This document shows, in pieces, positions 1-10,923 of a stretch of 36,251 nt of DNA. The first letter of the stretch is position 1; the number at the start of each line of letters is the position of its first letter. This DNA comes from Lobulomyces angularis (taxonomy: Eukaryota; Chytridiomycota; Chytridiomycetes; Lobulomycetales; Lobulomycetaceae), in the NCBI GenBank assembly GCA_027604685.1, contig JADHYX010000220.1, positions 1-36,251 on the forward strand, given 5' to 3'. Made by a program: the position numbers and the translations under genes. Below the pieces are notes generated by a model. It made no database searches and was not told where the DNA came from. It worked only from the letters and a program-made list of their open reading frames with translations.

Positions 1-37
1 AAAAAAAAAAAATTTGAAAAAAAAATTTTTAATAGGA

Positions 38-1832
38 TTAATGCTGATAGGGGGTTGGAGGATTGCCATAATAAGGTTGGGATTGTTGATGCGGAGGAGG
101 TGAAGGATGTTGATGATGTGGCGGTGGTGCTGATAAGTTCAATTGTTGTTGCTGGTCTCGCACAGGTTGTGGAAAATAACCACCTATAATTCAGTTAACT
201 TTTTTTAATAAAAAGTAAAAAAAATTATACCTTGATACATTGTCTGATAGGAATCTGGTTGGGACTGTTGAAAAGGAGTAGGGAAATTATGCTGTTGCAA
301 AGGAGCTAAAAAAAAAAAAAAAAAAAAAATTACAAGATTTTATAAAGAATTACGTCTATTTTGTTGTTGGCGATTTCTAATTCCAGCATCCATTAATTTA
401 TGATAAGTTTGAATGGATCTTAAAAACCTTTCATTTGCTGCATTTAAATTTTCTTTTTCAAATTTAAACTTTTCAAGTAATTTTATCACATTAGGTCTTA
501 GGGATAATACATCCTGATAAACGTCCTATTTATAATAAAGAATAGAGAAAAAAAATCATAAATCATAAAAAACCAAAAAAAAAAAATACTTGTAATTCAT
601 TATTTTCCGAAATGGATCGGCTAGGATCAACGCTGTTTAGCAAAGTAAGAAAATGATCCACTTTCGAAGCTTTATTTAAGACCTGATATTCCAGTTGATT
701 GTTGGAACCAATTGCTGAAACATTGTTTACAGAAACGTTTTCCCCATCAACGATTTTTTCTACATAATTGGAAGGAAAGATACCAATTCTTCCGTTCAAG
801 CTACCTTTATACCAATCCTTAAACGAAAAATTATCAAATACTTTGCAAATATCTCCTTTGCGCAGTTGCAATTCACCTTCGTCTAAACCTGGAAAGTCAT
901 ACAATGCCCTAACAGAAAATAAGTGTGGTGGAGTGGCAGGGAGTTCGGGCTTAGGTTTCTCTCTCACGGTGGTCTGTTTAGATACGTTTTCCTTATCTGA
1001 AATGGCAGATAATGACAATGCAATCTAACAAAATAGAAATTAAGAAAAAGATTAAAAAATCCAATAACAAATACAGCTAATTCCATTTCCTCATCTTCTT
1101 TATGTTTATCAGGGTTAGGTGGAGTATAGTCTTTAGGTTTATCATTCGATGGGAAAGAAAAATCTAATTAAGATTTTTAAGTACAAGCATGTTAGTGTAT
1201 ATGTGATAAGAATTTAAAAAGATTAAATAATACTTTGATTTTTTAACTGATTATAAACATCGGACATGTAGCTAAAATTATGGTCGTGTTTAAGTAGTTC
1301 ATTCCAAGATTGAATAAAATCCAAAATTCTTTCTTTGATCAAAAAATGAGTTTTAGGTAAATTCAAAATTTTGACTAATGGATCCAAAAAAGGCCGGGAA
1401 CAAATTTCTTTTCTTACAACTGATGAACAATTTTGAACAAGAGAATTGGACAGTGTCAAAGAAAATAAAACCACCTAAATTTTTTTTTTTTTAATTCAAA
1501 ATTTTTTTTTTCCTTTTACATTTATATTCTTATTTTGTAATCTTTTAATAATCGCTTGTATGAATTGTCTTGCGGACTAAAAAAATAAAAATAAAATAAA
1601 ATCACAAAAGTTAAAAAATTTAATAACAAAAAATTAAAATTTAATCATTACTGCATCGTTTTTATCAGCCATCTCACATATCTGTATAATAACTGGCCTA
1701 TAAAAATATAAAAATTTAAAGAAAAAGTAAATTGCAGTAATCTTAAACACAAAAAAAAAAAACAATAAAATACCAATTTTCACTGGTATTGTTTTCATTT
1801 GTACAACTATTTACTAAAGTTTCAGGATCCAT
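38..1832 (-). CDS. HSE1: ESCRT-0 subunit Hse1/STAM (VHS-UIM-SH3-GAT)
   Basis: ESCRT-0 component that pairs with Vps27 on endosomes and sorts ubiquitinated cargo into multivesicular bodies. Nine exons keep phase: 1774-1832, 1652-1697, 1520-1576, 1234-1474, 1075-1163, 590-1024, 354-525, 231-305, 38-183 (439 aa; yeast Hse1 is of similar size). The VHS domain lies at about residues 18-140 (ICEMADKNDA, then LFSLTLSNSLVQNC). A UIM is split by intron 5 (EEMELA joined to IALSLSAISD, about 159-174). The SH3 domain is at about 197-255 (RALYDF, GELQLRKGD, GIFPSNYVE). A GAT-like helical pair follows at about 310-367 (LRPNVIKLLEKF), and the tail is rich in Pro, Gln and His. Domain order is exactly that of Hse1/STAM, so identity is firm. 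Small exon-border errors are possible in the repetitive C-terminal exons. Confidence 0.93.
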
Positions 1833-2200
1833 TAATTTTTTCTTTTTTTAGTTTTTGAATAATTAATTTGGAGTGTTAAAAAATTTTTTTTGTTTTTTTA
1901 AAATGGAAAAAGCGAAGTTAAAAGTGTAATTGCAAGGAAAGAAACATTAATCTTCATCAAGAAATTTATAATAGTGCCTTATCGGCATGAAGAAGAGAAA
2001 TGGATAGTAAATTTTTCTTTTAATTAGCTGAAAATAGTTTGCATAAGTAATTAGGATTAAAATAAACAACAATTCTAAGTCACAAAAAAATATATGCAGT
2101 ATTGAAATCTTACAAATAATTGAATTATTATAAAAAGTATTGGAGTCTAAAAAAACTTTTATTTGATAAATTTAGTTTTCACAAAATACAAAAATAAATG
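1833..2200. other. Intergenic, HSE1 promoter side
   Basis: AT-rich spacer between the HSE1 start and the end of the next minus-strand gene. I see no open frame, RNA gene or clear repeat in it. It must carry the HSE1 promoter and the 3' end of the upstream gene. Confidence 0.5.
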
Positions 2201-4009
2201 TTAATAGTGAACGTAACGCCTAAGATCTTTCACTTCTTCCTCACTAAAAATAAAAGATTTTCTAGAGTCCCTCATGGATTGAAAACTTGTATCAGGTTTT
2301 AGCTTCACTTTCTTTACGTCATTGTTTTTTTTTTTATTTGCTGACTTTTTTGATATAAAATAAAAAGGTATTTTGGTTTTATCTAATACTTCATTATATT
2401 TCTTTTCATCTTGTATAACGTCGCTACTACTTGCATCTTCTTCATTATTTTCAAGTGTTGGTTCATTTGATAAGGTTGGTTCATTATTAATTGAATCACT
2501 GTCTACTAAGTACTTTTCATCCACTGTACTTATCATTGAAGTAAGTTCGTTTCCTTTGTGTTGGAAATTTGGATTTTGAGATGAAATTTTTTCAGCTGAA
2601 AGAATTTTTACTGAGTTCTTCTCAGCACTTTTTTTTTTTTCCTTTTTGACTGATGTAACATCAATCGGAATGTTATCAAGTACCTGATGCCCGTCTTTGT
2701 AATTATTGGATGATAATTCGCTGATTTTTGTTGACTGCAATGAAATTTCATTTTTTGTTGTTTCACCACTATCGTTGCTAAGATCATCCACATTCTTTTC
2801 TGCTGTCAAATGATACTCATCTAATTTTTGTGTAGATTGACAAGGAATATCAGCGTAGCTAAGTTTTTTATACAAAGATTAAAATTTTTCTAAAGGTGTT
2901 AATATTTACCTTGAATAAATGTCTTCAATGTGATCATAGTCTTCACTATCTTCCAAAATGGCTACTTTATTAACATCACAGTTTACTAATGAAATTTCAT
3001 CTGAATCAGATACTTCCTCAACAATACGCAATCTATTTTTCAAAGGACTAGCCTCAGGAATGTTCAATCCAAAATTTTGAGGACCCCTGGTTAAGGTAGT
3101 AAAAACAGATATGTGATTTTTAAAAACGCTTATTTCATCTAGATTATCGATTTTTAAACTACTTGCGGTTTCATCAGTAAGGCTGTCATCATCATCATTC
3201 AAGTCTTTCTTGTATGTAAGCAATTTCCTTAAAGATATTCTTGGTGTTACTTTGATGTGGTTCGGAAAAGTTTCATTATCTGTATCTATAATATTATGCA
3301 CGTTATCTTCTATTGGGCAAACGCTGTTTGCATCATCATCATCACTTTCTTTACTAAAAAAACTCTTAAAAGTTTTGATACTCTTAACACTAATTACACT
3401 TTTGGCGTCAAGTGCATCACGTTTATTATGCTTGTCAGAGTTGGAAAAGTTAAATTTAAAAAAATTGAAACTTTTTCTATTTTTTAAACTATGCCGTTTA
3501 GAGTGCTGAGTATCATATTTCTTTTCTTTAGAATGATATTCATTTAGATTTAAACTTGATGTTGAATGAGGCCTTGTAGGGTTTTTTGTGTGGTGTTGTA
3601 TATTTTGAGATGAAATCTTAGAATTGGAAGTAGAAGTTGATAAATTTGTTAAGTGGTTTTCTAAAGTATTTACTTCGTCATCTTCATTTGAAGGTTTTTT
3701 ATTATTTTTTCTAAGGATTGTGTGAATTAATGAATAAGGTTTATTAAAAATTAGTTGGATTAGATGATAAAGATAGAGATAAAAAATAATTAAAAAAAAA
3801 AGGAATTTATGTTAAATAAAAATTTTTTTAAATATATAAGTTTTGGATTAGTTTTAAAAAAAAAAAGGAATTTTGTTAAAGATACTTCAAATAAGTTTTA
3901 ATAAAATTTAGTGGTTAATTAAAAAAAAAAAAGGAAATTACTTGTCAGGAAAAAAAGAATTGAAGAGCATGCTGGCTTTCCTTGAGAAGGAGGAGTATTT
4001 CGAAGTCAT
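2201..4009 (-). CDS. Unknown acidic Ser/Asp/Lys-rich protein, likely disordered
   Basis: Not recognised. Three exons keep phase: 3942-4009, 2910-3710, 2201-2858 (508 aa). Intron 1 is unusually long for this window (231 nt, mostly A/T tracts); intron 2 is 51 nt. The protein starts MTSKYSSFSRKASMLF and ends in a charged helix-like segment (EEEVKDLRRYVHY). Most of it is low complexity with runs of Asp, Glu, Ser, Asn and Lys, so it is probably disordered. Three short basic Phe-rich patches recur in the first third (LFNSFFPDKK, KSFNFFKFNF, KTFKSFFSKE). There are no membrane segments, signal peptide or Cys/His metal sites. The composition would suit a nuclear or cytoskeletal scaffold, but that is only a guess. 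The start codon is the ATG that gives a phase-matched first intron. Confidence 0.7.
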
Positions 4010-5070
4010 AGGCAAGATTGAACAATATGAATAAAATGGATTGAATCTGAATGATTTTGAATGAATTGAATTTATAAAAGAGTAAACAAAATTAAAAAAA
4101 AAAAAAAAAAACTACTAAATCACCCCTATTTTTTTGTTAGAAGTGAGGAATTTGAATGGACTTGAAAGGTAAACAAAAAAAGATTCATTTCATATGAAAA
4201 TCAATTTAAAAAATTTTTAAAGAATAATCCTTTGAAATAGATAACATGCAAAAAGGTTGATGGAAATATCAATTTTAAAGTTTAAGTTCGAGGGATTTAA
4301 TGAGAAATATGAGTGTGAGTGATTTAACATGACATTAAGTTGATGACCTTAAATGCTGTGGAACTGAGCAAAATTGATTGTTATTGAAGTGCAGTTATAG
4401 TTGTTACACTTTCAAAAAAATGCCAATACCACTGTAGTTCCATCTACAATTTATCTTCAACTCATCACTCTCCCTGAAACTATCTTTTTCGGTGCTATGG
4501 AAATATAATTCCAAAATCTAGATAAATTCTTAACAAATTCAGTTCTAGTTTATATAGATATAAAATGACTGAAATAGTTATGTAATCACGGTCAATCTTC
4601 TCACATATATAACTTTTCATCTTCTTTCTGCTTAATTTTTTTTCTAAACAAAGTTAAGTTCCCTTTATTCCTTTTTATATTACATCAAGTTAAGTTTTCC
4701 TTTTTATAATGCATGTAAGTCCATTTCATTCCTTCTTACATTTCATGCACTCTAAGTCTTCCTTTTATAATGCAGATATGTCCCCTCTATTTCCTCTTAC
4801 ATTTTATAATTCATGTAACGCAAATCCCTTCAGTATAATGTATGTAAATCCCCGTAATCTTTCATGTAAATCCCTCTAATCTTGTTCCCCTTCATTCTCT
4901 ACTTGCAGTCGCTTGCAAACCCTACCTTCAACTCACAACCGTCGAATTACTGTGAACAGTCTTAATACCATTGTCCAACTTTCTGTATTGTCCACGAAAA
5001 TTTTTAATTGTAATAAAAAATTAAGGTTACACAATCATTTTGTTGAAATTTATAACCAATTAAAAAAATC
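4010..5070. other. Divergent promoter region
   Basis: About 1 kb between two genes that point away from each other, so it should hold both promoters. It contains A/T tracts and, next to the F-box/WD40 gene, a degenerate tandem array listed separately. An open frame at about 4913-5080 ends in a poly-T stretch and has no ATG. I treat it as leader sequence. Confidence 0.5.
4650..4890. repeat. Degenerate tandem array, 22-37 bp units
   Basis: About eight diverged head-to-tail units of the type AAGTCCCTTT, then a pyrimidine run, then TATAATGCATGT. Unit starts are recognisable as AAGTTAAGTTCC, AAGTTAAGTTTTCC, AAGTCCATTTC, AAGTCTTCC, ATGTCCCC, AAATCCCTTC, AAATCCCCG and AAATCCCTC, each mostly ending in (T/C)ATGT(A/G). 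The array lies 180-420 bp upstream of the F-box/WD40 start, in its likely promoter or 5' leader. Confidence 0.6.
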
Positions 5071-7094
5071 ATGTTTTCAAAGTATTGTTAAATTTTTTTT
5101 TTTTTCTTTTTTCTAACCAAATCTTTAATTACACCTCTTCCTTTTTTTACTTCAGGTGGATGACATTGAAAAGTAAACCTATAGTTTTAGACTTAAAAGA
5201 TTTGGATTTGAAGGATACACAAGCTGATAGAAGACTCTCCGGTGAATCTGAAACTTTATCTCAAACTGACAGTGCTTTTGGCTATCAATAAATCTAACCA
5301 ATTTTTAATAAATTTTTTTTTATTTTTTTTTTCTTGTCCACAAAACCGTAAATTTCTTGACAACAAAAATCATAAAATATTATAATGTTGCAAAATTAAA
5401 TGATAATTATTTTTAGATTTTCTTGCAACTTTACCATTTGAAATTTCAATAAAAATATTGAAATACATAGACAATAAAAATACTTTTTTAAAAGTTTTAC
5501 CACTAGTTTCTAAAAAATGGAATTCAATATGTGAAGATGGAGAAATTTGGAAACATTACTACTTCCGCGACTGGGGCTCAAATAAATATTTAGGTTTTTT
5601 TTTTTTTAATATAATTAAAATAATTTAACTGACACGATTCTACATTTAGGTTACAATCACGATGCTGAGTGGTATAATTCTCCTAGTAGATCTCATTCAA
5701 GAAATGAAACTTTTTTAAATGGTAACTCTAGTAAAATGTCCTCTGCGAAAAATAACAATGAATTTTTAGCTCAAAACACCAACAATGCTTTTTCAAAAGC
5801 AGCAAGTAAATTGATTATTAGGAATTCTCAAAATGACGAGAGTGGACAAAATTTTAACCATGATTTTTCATCAGCTGCCAATAAATTGATCAAGTTGAGT
5901 AATAATGTTTCTACTTCCAATTTCGTTACTGAAAAAAGACTATTAAATACTGCCGTAGATTTCAGTCAATATAAAAAATTATATCAGCAGCGAACAATTT
6001 TAAGTTCCAATTGGATAAAAAGTAAGTATACCAAGTCTGTGTTAACTGGCCATGCAGATTCTGTGTACTGCATTCAATTTGATAACAAAAAAATTGTATC
6101 TGGTTCAAGGGTAATTATTTTTACTTTTTAACGAAACAACAGAATTTTAATTTGTATTTTTAGGATAGAACTATAAAAGTTTGGTCAATGGAAACGAAAA
6201 AATGCATTAGGACCTTGTCTGGCCACACTGGTTCTGTTTTGTGTTTACAATATGATGACAAATATTTAGTATCTGGATCTAGCGACTCGACAATAATTCA
6301 GTGGTTATTAGATGATGGAAGTAAAGTTCGTAGATTATGTGGGCACGCTACTGGTGTTCTTGATATTAGGTTAAGTGATCGTTATATTGTTAGTTGCTCG
6401 AAAGATTGTTCAATAAAAGTTTGGGATGTAGAGCTGGGAATTGTTTTACATACATTAGAAGGCCATAGCGCCGCAGTTAATGCAATTCATTTGCACAATA
6501 ATATTTTAGCTAGTGCAAGTGGCGACTGTTTGGTGAAACTCTGGGATTGTAAAACTGGAAGATTTTTACGAGAGTTTAATGGCCATAAAAGAGGTGTCTT
6601 TTTATTCTGTTTTGTTGCTTTGATATCTTACAAATTTTATTTTAGGATTAGCATGTGTACAATTTGATGGTGAAACTGTGATTAGTGGATCTAACGATAA
6701 GCAAATTAAGGTTTGGAACGCCAGAACTGGAGAGCTGATTAAGAATCTGGAGGGTCATACGAAATTAGTCAGAACTTTATGTTTTGATAGGCACTTTATT
6801 TGTTCTGGAAGTTATGATGAAAGTATAAGAGTTTTTAGAAGAAACAGTGAAGATGTCCCTGTCATCAATAATGGTGAAAGAGGGAGTGAAGACATTGTTT
6901 TAAATTTGCAAAACGCTCACAAAAGTTGGGTCTTCCATGTCCAAATAGATGCAGGTAGAATAGTAAGTGCTAGTCAGGTATATATGGATATGAAACTTCA
7001 ATTTTTACTGAAAATAAATTTTTAGGATCAACAAATTATAGTTTGGGATTTTACAACCGGTGTAGATATGATTGATAAGATTCTTGAAATTTAA
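5071..7094 (+). CDS. F-box/WD40-repeat protein (SCF substrate receptor)
   Basis: Probable substrate-binding subunit of an SCF ubiquitin ligase: the F-box binds Skp1 and the propeller binds the substrate. Seven exons: 5071-5081, 5156-5241, 5417-5593, 5650-6110, 6164-6593, 6646-6977, 7026-7094 (521 aa). The first coding exon is only 11 nt (MFSK). The F-box is at about residues 33-80 (LATLPFEISIKILKYI, then VSKKWNSI and EIWKHYY). A Ser/Asn-rich linker follows, then seven WD40 repeats, about 225-518, each with the (S/A)(G/A/C)S.D..I..W core. The end of exon 2 is uncertain: donors at 5242 (GTGAAT) and 5272 (GTGCTT) both keep phase and differ by 10 residues. Repeat sequence resembles Met30/beta-TrCP/Pof-type proteins, but I cannot assign an ortholog. 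Confidence 0.88.
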
Positions 7095-7779
7095 GCTTTT
7101 TCCTTTGTCGCAAAATAACATTTTTCTCTTCCTACAAAATAATTTTTTGTAATTAATTCTACTCATCAACAAATTTTACGAGTTATTTGTAATTATTTTT
7201 TTTTTTTCATTTTGTTTAATAATTATTATGATTAGATTAAACTAAAAATATAATACTTTATTATAAGTAAAAAATCAAAAAATTTTAGAAAATTTAAAAT
7301 GGATTGATAAAAGGCCAAGTAAATTGGTATAGTGACAACCTACATAAGTCTACTCTTTTAATGCTACTCCTAATAGTGCTTTTATATTTACAATTAAAAT
7401 TTAAAATTCATTAAGCGTGTTTTTCGTTTGTTAATTTCGAAGGACAAATGTAGCGTAGTTATATTAGCTAAAATCAAAGAAAAAAATGCTTTAAATTATT
7501 ATCATCGGAGCAGTAAATTTTATTATGAGAATCATCCAATCCAACATCACATCCAATCCAATACAACGTCCCAAAAAAAAAAACAATTTTTGAAAAAAAA
7601 TTAAAAAAAATTTAAAATTTTTTTTTAAATTTTTTCAAGTTTTTTTTTTTTTTTTTTTTTTATAGTTGTTCAAAAATAATAATATTTACTTATTAAAAAA
7701 AAAAAATAAATACTAACAATTAATTTTTTTTTTTTTAATTTTTTTAAATAATTCAAAAAAAATAAAATATAATAAAAAA
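7095..7779. other. Intergenic low-complexity spacer
   Basis: Spacer between two plus-strand genes. Its right half is almost pure A/T with long A and T runs. The left half holds one short direct repeat, listed separately. I see no gene. Confidence 0.5.
7533..7561. repeat. 12-bp direct repeat CATCCAATCCAA x2
   Basis: Two exact copies of CATCCAATCCAA (7533-7544 and 7550-7561), 17 bp apart start to start, about 220 bp upstream of the syntaxin-6 start. They stand out from the A/T background. A related string, CATCCAATCTAA, occurs on the minus strand in the first intron of the RPS28 gene (about 10180-10200). Could be a transcription factor site; no function is shown. Confidence 0.4.
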
Positions 7780-8934
7780 ATGGATCCATTTCTTGATGTT
7801 AAAAAGTGAGTTTTTTTTTAAGAAATAAAAAAAAAAAAACAAAAAAACTAATGAAATGAAATTAATAAAAAAAATAATGAAATAAAATAAAAACTTTGAA
7901 AAGATTAAATAAAACAAAATTTTACTTTATTTTTATCATTTTTTTTATTGAATTTATTTCATTTTAACCTATTTTATTATATATTATGTTTTTAATTTAA
8001 AATTTAAACCTATTTTTTTAATTTCTTTTTTTGTAGAGATGTAGAAAAAAATTTAATTAAATCACAAAATTTAAAAAAACAGCTCGAAAAAAAACCAAAC
8101 GGCACAGATTCCAATTTCTTAAAAGACCAATTAAAATCCACCTTAAAATCAATCAAGGATGATTTGGAAGATTTAGACGAAACTATCAATGTTATACAAC
8201 GAGACCCTGTAAGTATTTAATAAAATAATAAAAAAGAAATATTTTTTTATTTTTTTTTATTATTAATAAATTTCAATTTTTTTTTTTTTTTTAAGGGAAG
8301 GTTTAATTTAAATCATTTCGAAGTCAATAGTAGAAAAGATTTATTGGAAAGTTTACGTAAAGATTTAAAAAGTTTGGATGACTTTTTAAATGATTTGGAT
8401 AGAAATGTATAATTTTTTTTTTTTTTTAATTTTAATTTTTAATTTAAACAAACAAAAAAAAAAAAAATAGCAATTATTTAGCACTAAACAACAGTCACAA
8501 CAAAATTTTGATTACCAACCGCAACTACAAAAAGAACACTTAAACAACAAAAGTCTCATTGAAAACGAACAGCAGCAACAGCAGCTACTTTTTAAAACTC
8601 AAGACAAACAACTAGATGGTGTATACAATACAGTTGTTAATTTAAAAGAGGTAGCTCATGTTATGGGTAGGGAAATTGATGACCAGGCGAGGTAAACCAT
8701 TAAAAACTTTTTGTTTTTTTTTAAAAAACTCTATTTCTTATTAAATAATATTAATTGAATAGATTAATAGATGACATTGAAATACAAGTTGATACAACTC
8801 AACATAAGTTAAATCATGGAATAAAAAAAGTTAACGATTTTATTAAAGCAAATTCAAATTCAAAACAGCAATGTACTATAATTTTTTTAATTATTGCATT
8901 GGTTATTTTATTAATTATGGTATTTTCAATGTAA
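7780..8934 (+). CDS. TLG1: Qc-SNARE, syntaxin-6/Tlg1 family
   Basis: Target-membrane SNARE of the trans-Golgi network and endosomes. Five exons keep phase: 7780-7805, 8037-8208, 8296-8406, 8471-8691, 8763-8934 (233 aa, close to the usual length of the family). The N-terminal domain (about 1-100) is a clear syntaxin-6 helical bundle, with DPF at the start and LEDLDETI followed by a Phe-Asn-Leu (RFNLN) segment. A Gln-rich linker with five consecutive Gln follows. The SNARE motif runs about 148-205, with the ionic-layer Gln in DDQAR (near residue 175). A C-terminal anchor (about 215-232, IIFLIIALVILLIMVF) leaves almost nothing on the lumenal side. Intron 1 is 231 nt; the others are 64-87 nt. Confidence 0.93.
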
Positions 8935-9890
8935 AAAAAAAGTCGCAGAAATCTTCCTCTTTTTTGTTTTCTTTCATTCTTTGTATAAATAATTTATCAT
9001 TAGAAATGTATACGTTCTTAATTTTCTTTTTTTAAGTATATATTATTTTATTTTATTTTTTTTTTTAATAATTTTGGCATTTTAAGGAATAACAACTTAT
9101 GGATTTTTAAATAAACTTGCAGTTTTTTATTAATATTTTAAATCCTATACAAAATTTGTTATCAAAAAATAAATAAATTTAGTAACAAACGTTGGTAATA
9201 AAAAAAAAGAAAGAATCTATAAAATAAAACATTATATATAAATAGTATAAAATCTTTTTTTGATGGCAAACAAATATAAAATGTCATCTGTATGGTTTCT
9301 CCCACCCATCATAGTTTAATAAACTATGGAACGATATAGAATATACAGAGAGCATCTTGCTTTAAAAATTTTCTCGATCCAATCTATTAGACTGAAGAAA
9401 AAAAAAATAATGCAAAAATCTTTAATTTTTGATACGTCAAAACGAACTATACACTACGACGTTAATTTTTAGACAAAAAGTCCTCAAATAAAAAGTGCTT
9501 CAGTATTGAAAGTTAAAAATATCAATAATAAATATTGATATTTTTAACTCATATCAATTTTTTAAAATTAAAATGAAAAAGAAAATGTATACAAACCTAC
9601 TGAAAAAATTTAGTTCAGTGAAAGTAGAAGTTCCTATAATGAACGAATATCCTAAAGAGTTTCAGATGCTGTGAAAATTCGTGTTATCCCATTTGAGTTT
9701 ATCGTTAGTAAAATATTCAAGGAAAAAACGCAAAAAATTTGAAGTCCCAAAAATATAAACAAATTTGTATTACTCAAAAACAAACTATTAAGATTTCCCA
9801 ATTTTTGAGGTTGGTATATTAATAATTTAGAAACAAAAGACATTAACATTTATTTAAAACGAGATTTATATATTGATGCAATCCTTGAGT
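8935..9890. other. Convergent intergenic interval
   Basis: Long (955 bp) space between two genes whose 3' ends face each other. Such intervals elsewhere in the window are about 450-480 bp. A minus-strand open frame at 9652-9849 is short and has no protein-like features. The stretch about 9233-9405 is less A/T-biased and may be an RNA gene; see the separate entry. Confidence 0.5.
9250..9405 (+). ncRNA. Possible small non-coding RNA (weak candidate)
   Basis: A patch of higher-complexity sequence inside a long convergent gap. Just upstream is a TATA-like string (TATATATAAATAG, about 9233-9245). The patch begins with a T-run and TGATGG (C-box-like) and ends with CTGA (D-box-like) followed by an A-run that could pair with the opening T-run. 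Inside is a perfect 7-bp hairpin, CATAGTT / AACTATG, about 9311-9328. All of this can arise by chance in A/T-rich DNA, so confidence is low. Confidence 0.2.
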
Positions 9891-10219
9891 TTATCTTAAC
9901 CTTCTAGCTTCACGTTCTGATTCTAATAATGTTAAAATATCACTTTCTCTAACAGGTCCTTTAACATTTCTAATAATTGAACGACTTCCTTCATCCATAA
10001 ATTCAACTCTAACTTGGGTAACTCCACCTCTTAAAAAGGTTACCTTTACAAAGTTGACAAATTATTTTACCTAGAACCAGTTCTTCCTAGAACCTTTACA
10101 ACACGCGCAAGTTTTGGTGCAGAAGCTTTAGCGTCCTGAAAGATTTGTTAAATTAGTATAAGGTTCACGAAATTTTCATAGATTAGATTGGATGGGATGG
10201 TTTGAAAAGAATTTACCAT
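9891..10219 (-). CDS. RPS28: 40S ribosomal protein S28 (eS28)
   Basis: Small-subunit ribosomal protein near the mRNA exit/E-site region of the 40S head. Three exons: 10217-10219 (the ATG alone), 10071-10135, 9891-10029; 68 aa, matching the 67-69 aa of the family. The sequence is close to canonical: [20 protein letters not shown], then [17 protein letters not shown], then [12 protein letters not shown] at the end. Intron 1 (10136-10216) splits the start codon from the rest of the frame, and intron 2 is only 41 nt. Both are confirmed by the conserved protein across the joins. The gene is divergent from TFB1, with about 700 bp between the starts. Confidence 0.96.
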
Positions 10220-10923
10220 TTTAGTATAATTTTTTTTGAAAAAAAAATTTTGAGAGGTACACAAATTTTCAAAAGAGAAAAATACTTAAACATTAATTAC
10301 CTGTCAATAAACTCTAAATAAAATGGTAATAGTCAAATATAAAGCCTCCAAATCATTTGTATCCAGAACTCTACAGACTTAATGTCCTTTCACTGTTTCT
10401 TTAAGTTTTTCCTTGGCCAACAAGGAAAGTGGTTTGTGGTCAATTTTGCTAAAAGGTTATACCAAGCTATTATTTTTATAGAACTAAAATAATGTTAATG
10501 GATATTTCAGATAAAACTATTACAATTTAAGTCCTGTTTTACTGTGTTAAAAGTGTAATTAACTACTTTTCAGGAAAGCTATGTAAATGCTAAGCAAATG
10601 TATAAATCTGAGCTTCTTCCTCTGATAACATTGAATACCAGTTTACTATAAACTGTTTTTTTTATTTGTGTAAAGTAGAAACAGTCTACTATATATTTGA
10701 CATAAACATGAATACATAAAAGTATGTGAATAAAACGCAAAGTTAATTAATTACCTTGAGAGATCTGTAAAAGGTTTAATGGATTAAAGTTTATTAAAGT
10801 AAATTAAAACCCATTTTTTTTTTTTTTGAAATTTTTTAAGTCAAATTTTAAATACTTTATTAAATTTTAATGAAAAGATAATATTAAAATAAATAAAAAA
10901 AAATTAATATTTTTGTCAACTAA
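10220..10923. other. Divergent RPS28/TFB1 promoter region
   Basis: About 700 bp between two starts pointing apart. On the minus strand it holds two donor-like strings, CAGGTAATTAATG (about 10300) and AAGGTAATTAATTAAC (about 10755), which could belong to leader introns of the RPS28 transcript. No open frame or RNA gene is convincing. Confidence 0.4.

Noticed and set aside
4913..5116. Open frame just before the F-box/WD40 gene as an extra first exon
   Set aside because: It starts without ATG, ends in a poly-T run, and does not keep phase with the next exon, whereas ATG 5071 gives a clean 11-nt first exon.
9320..9350. String GGAACGATA followed by ACAGAG, resembling the middle of U6 snRNA
   Set aside because: The spacing is wrong, and the following AGAUUAGC region and internal stem-loop of U6 are missing.
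9652..9849. 65-codon minus-strand open frame in the syntaxin-6/RPS28 gap
   Set aside because: Short, hydrophobic by A/T composition, and without neighbouring exons that keep phase.
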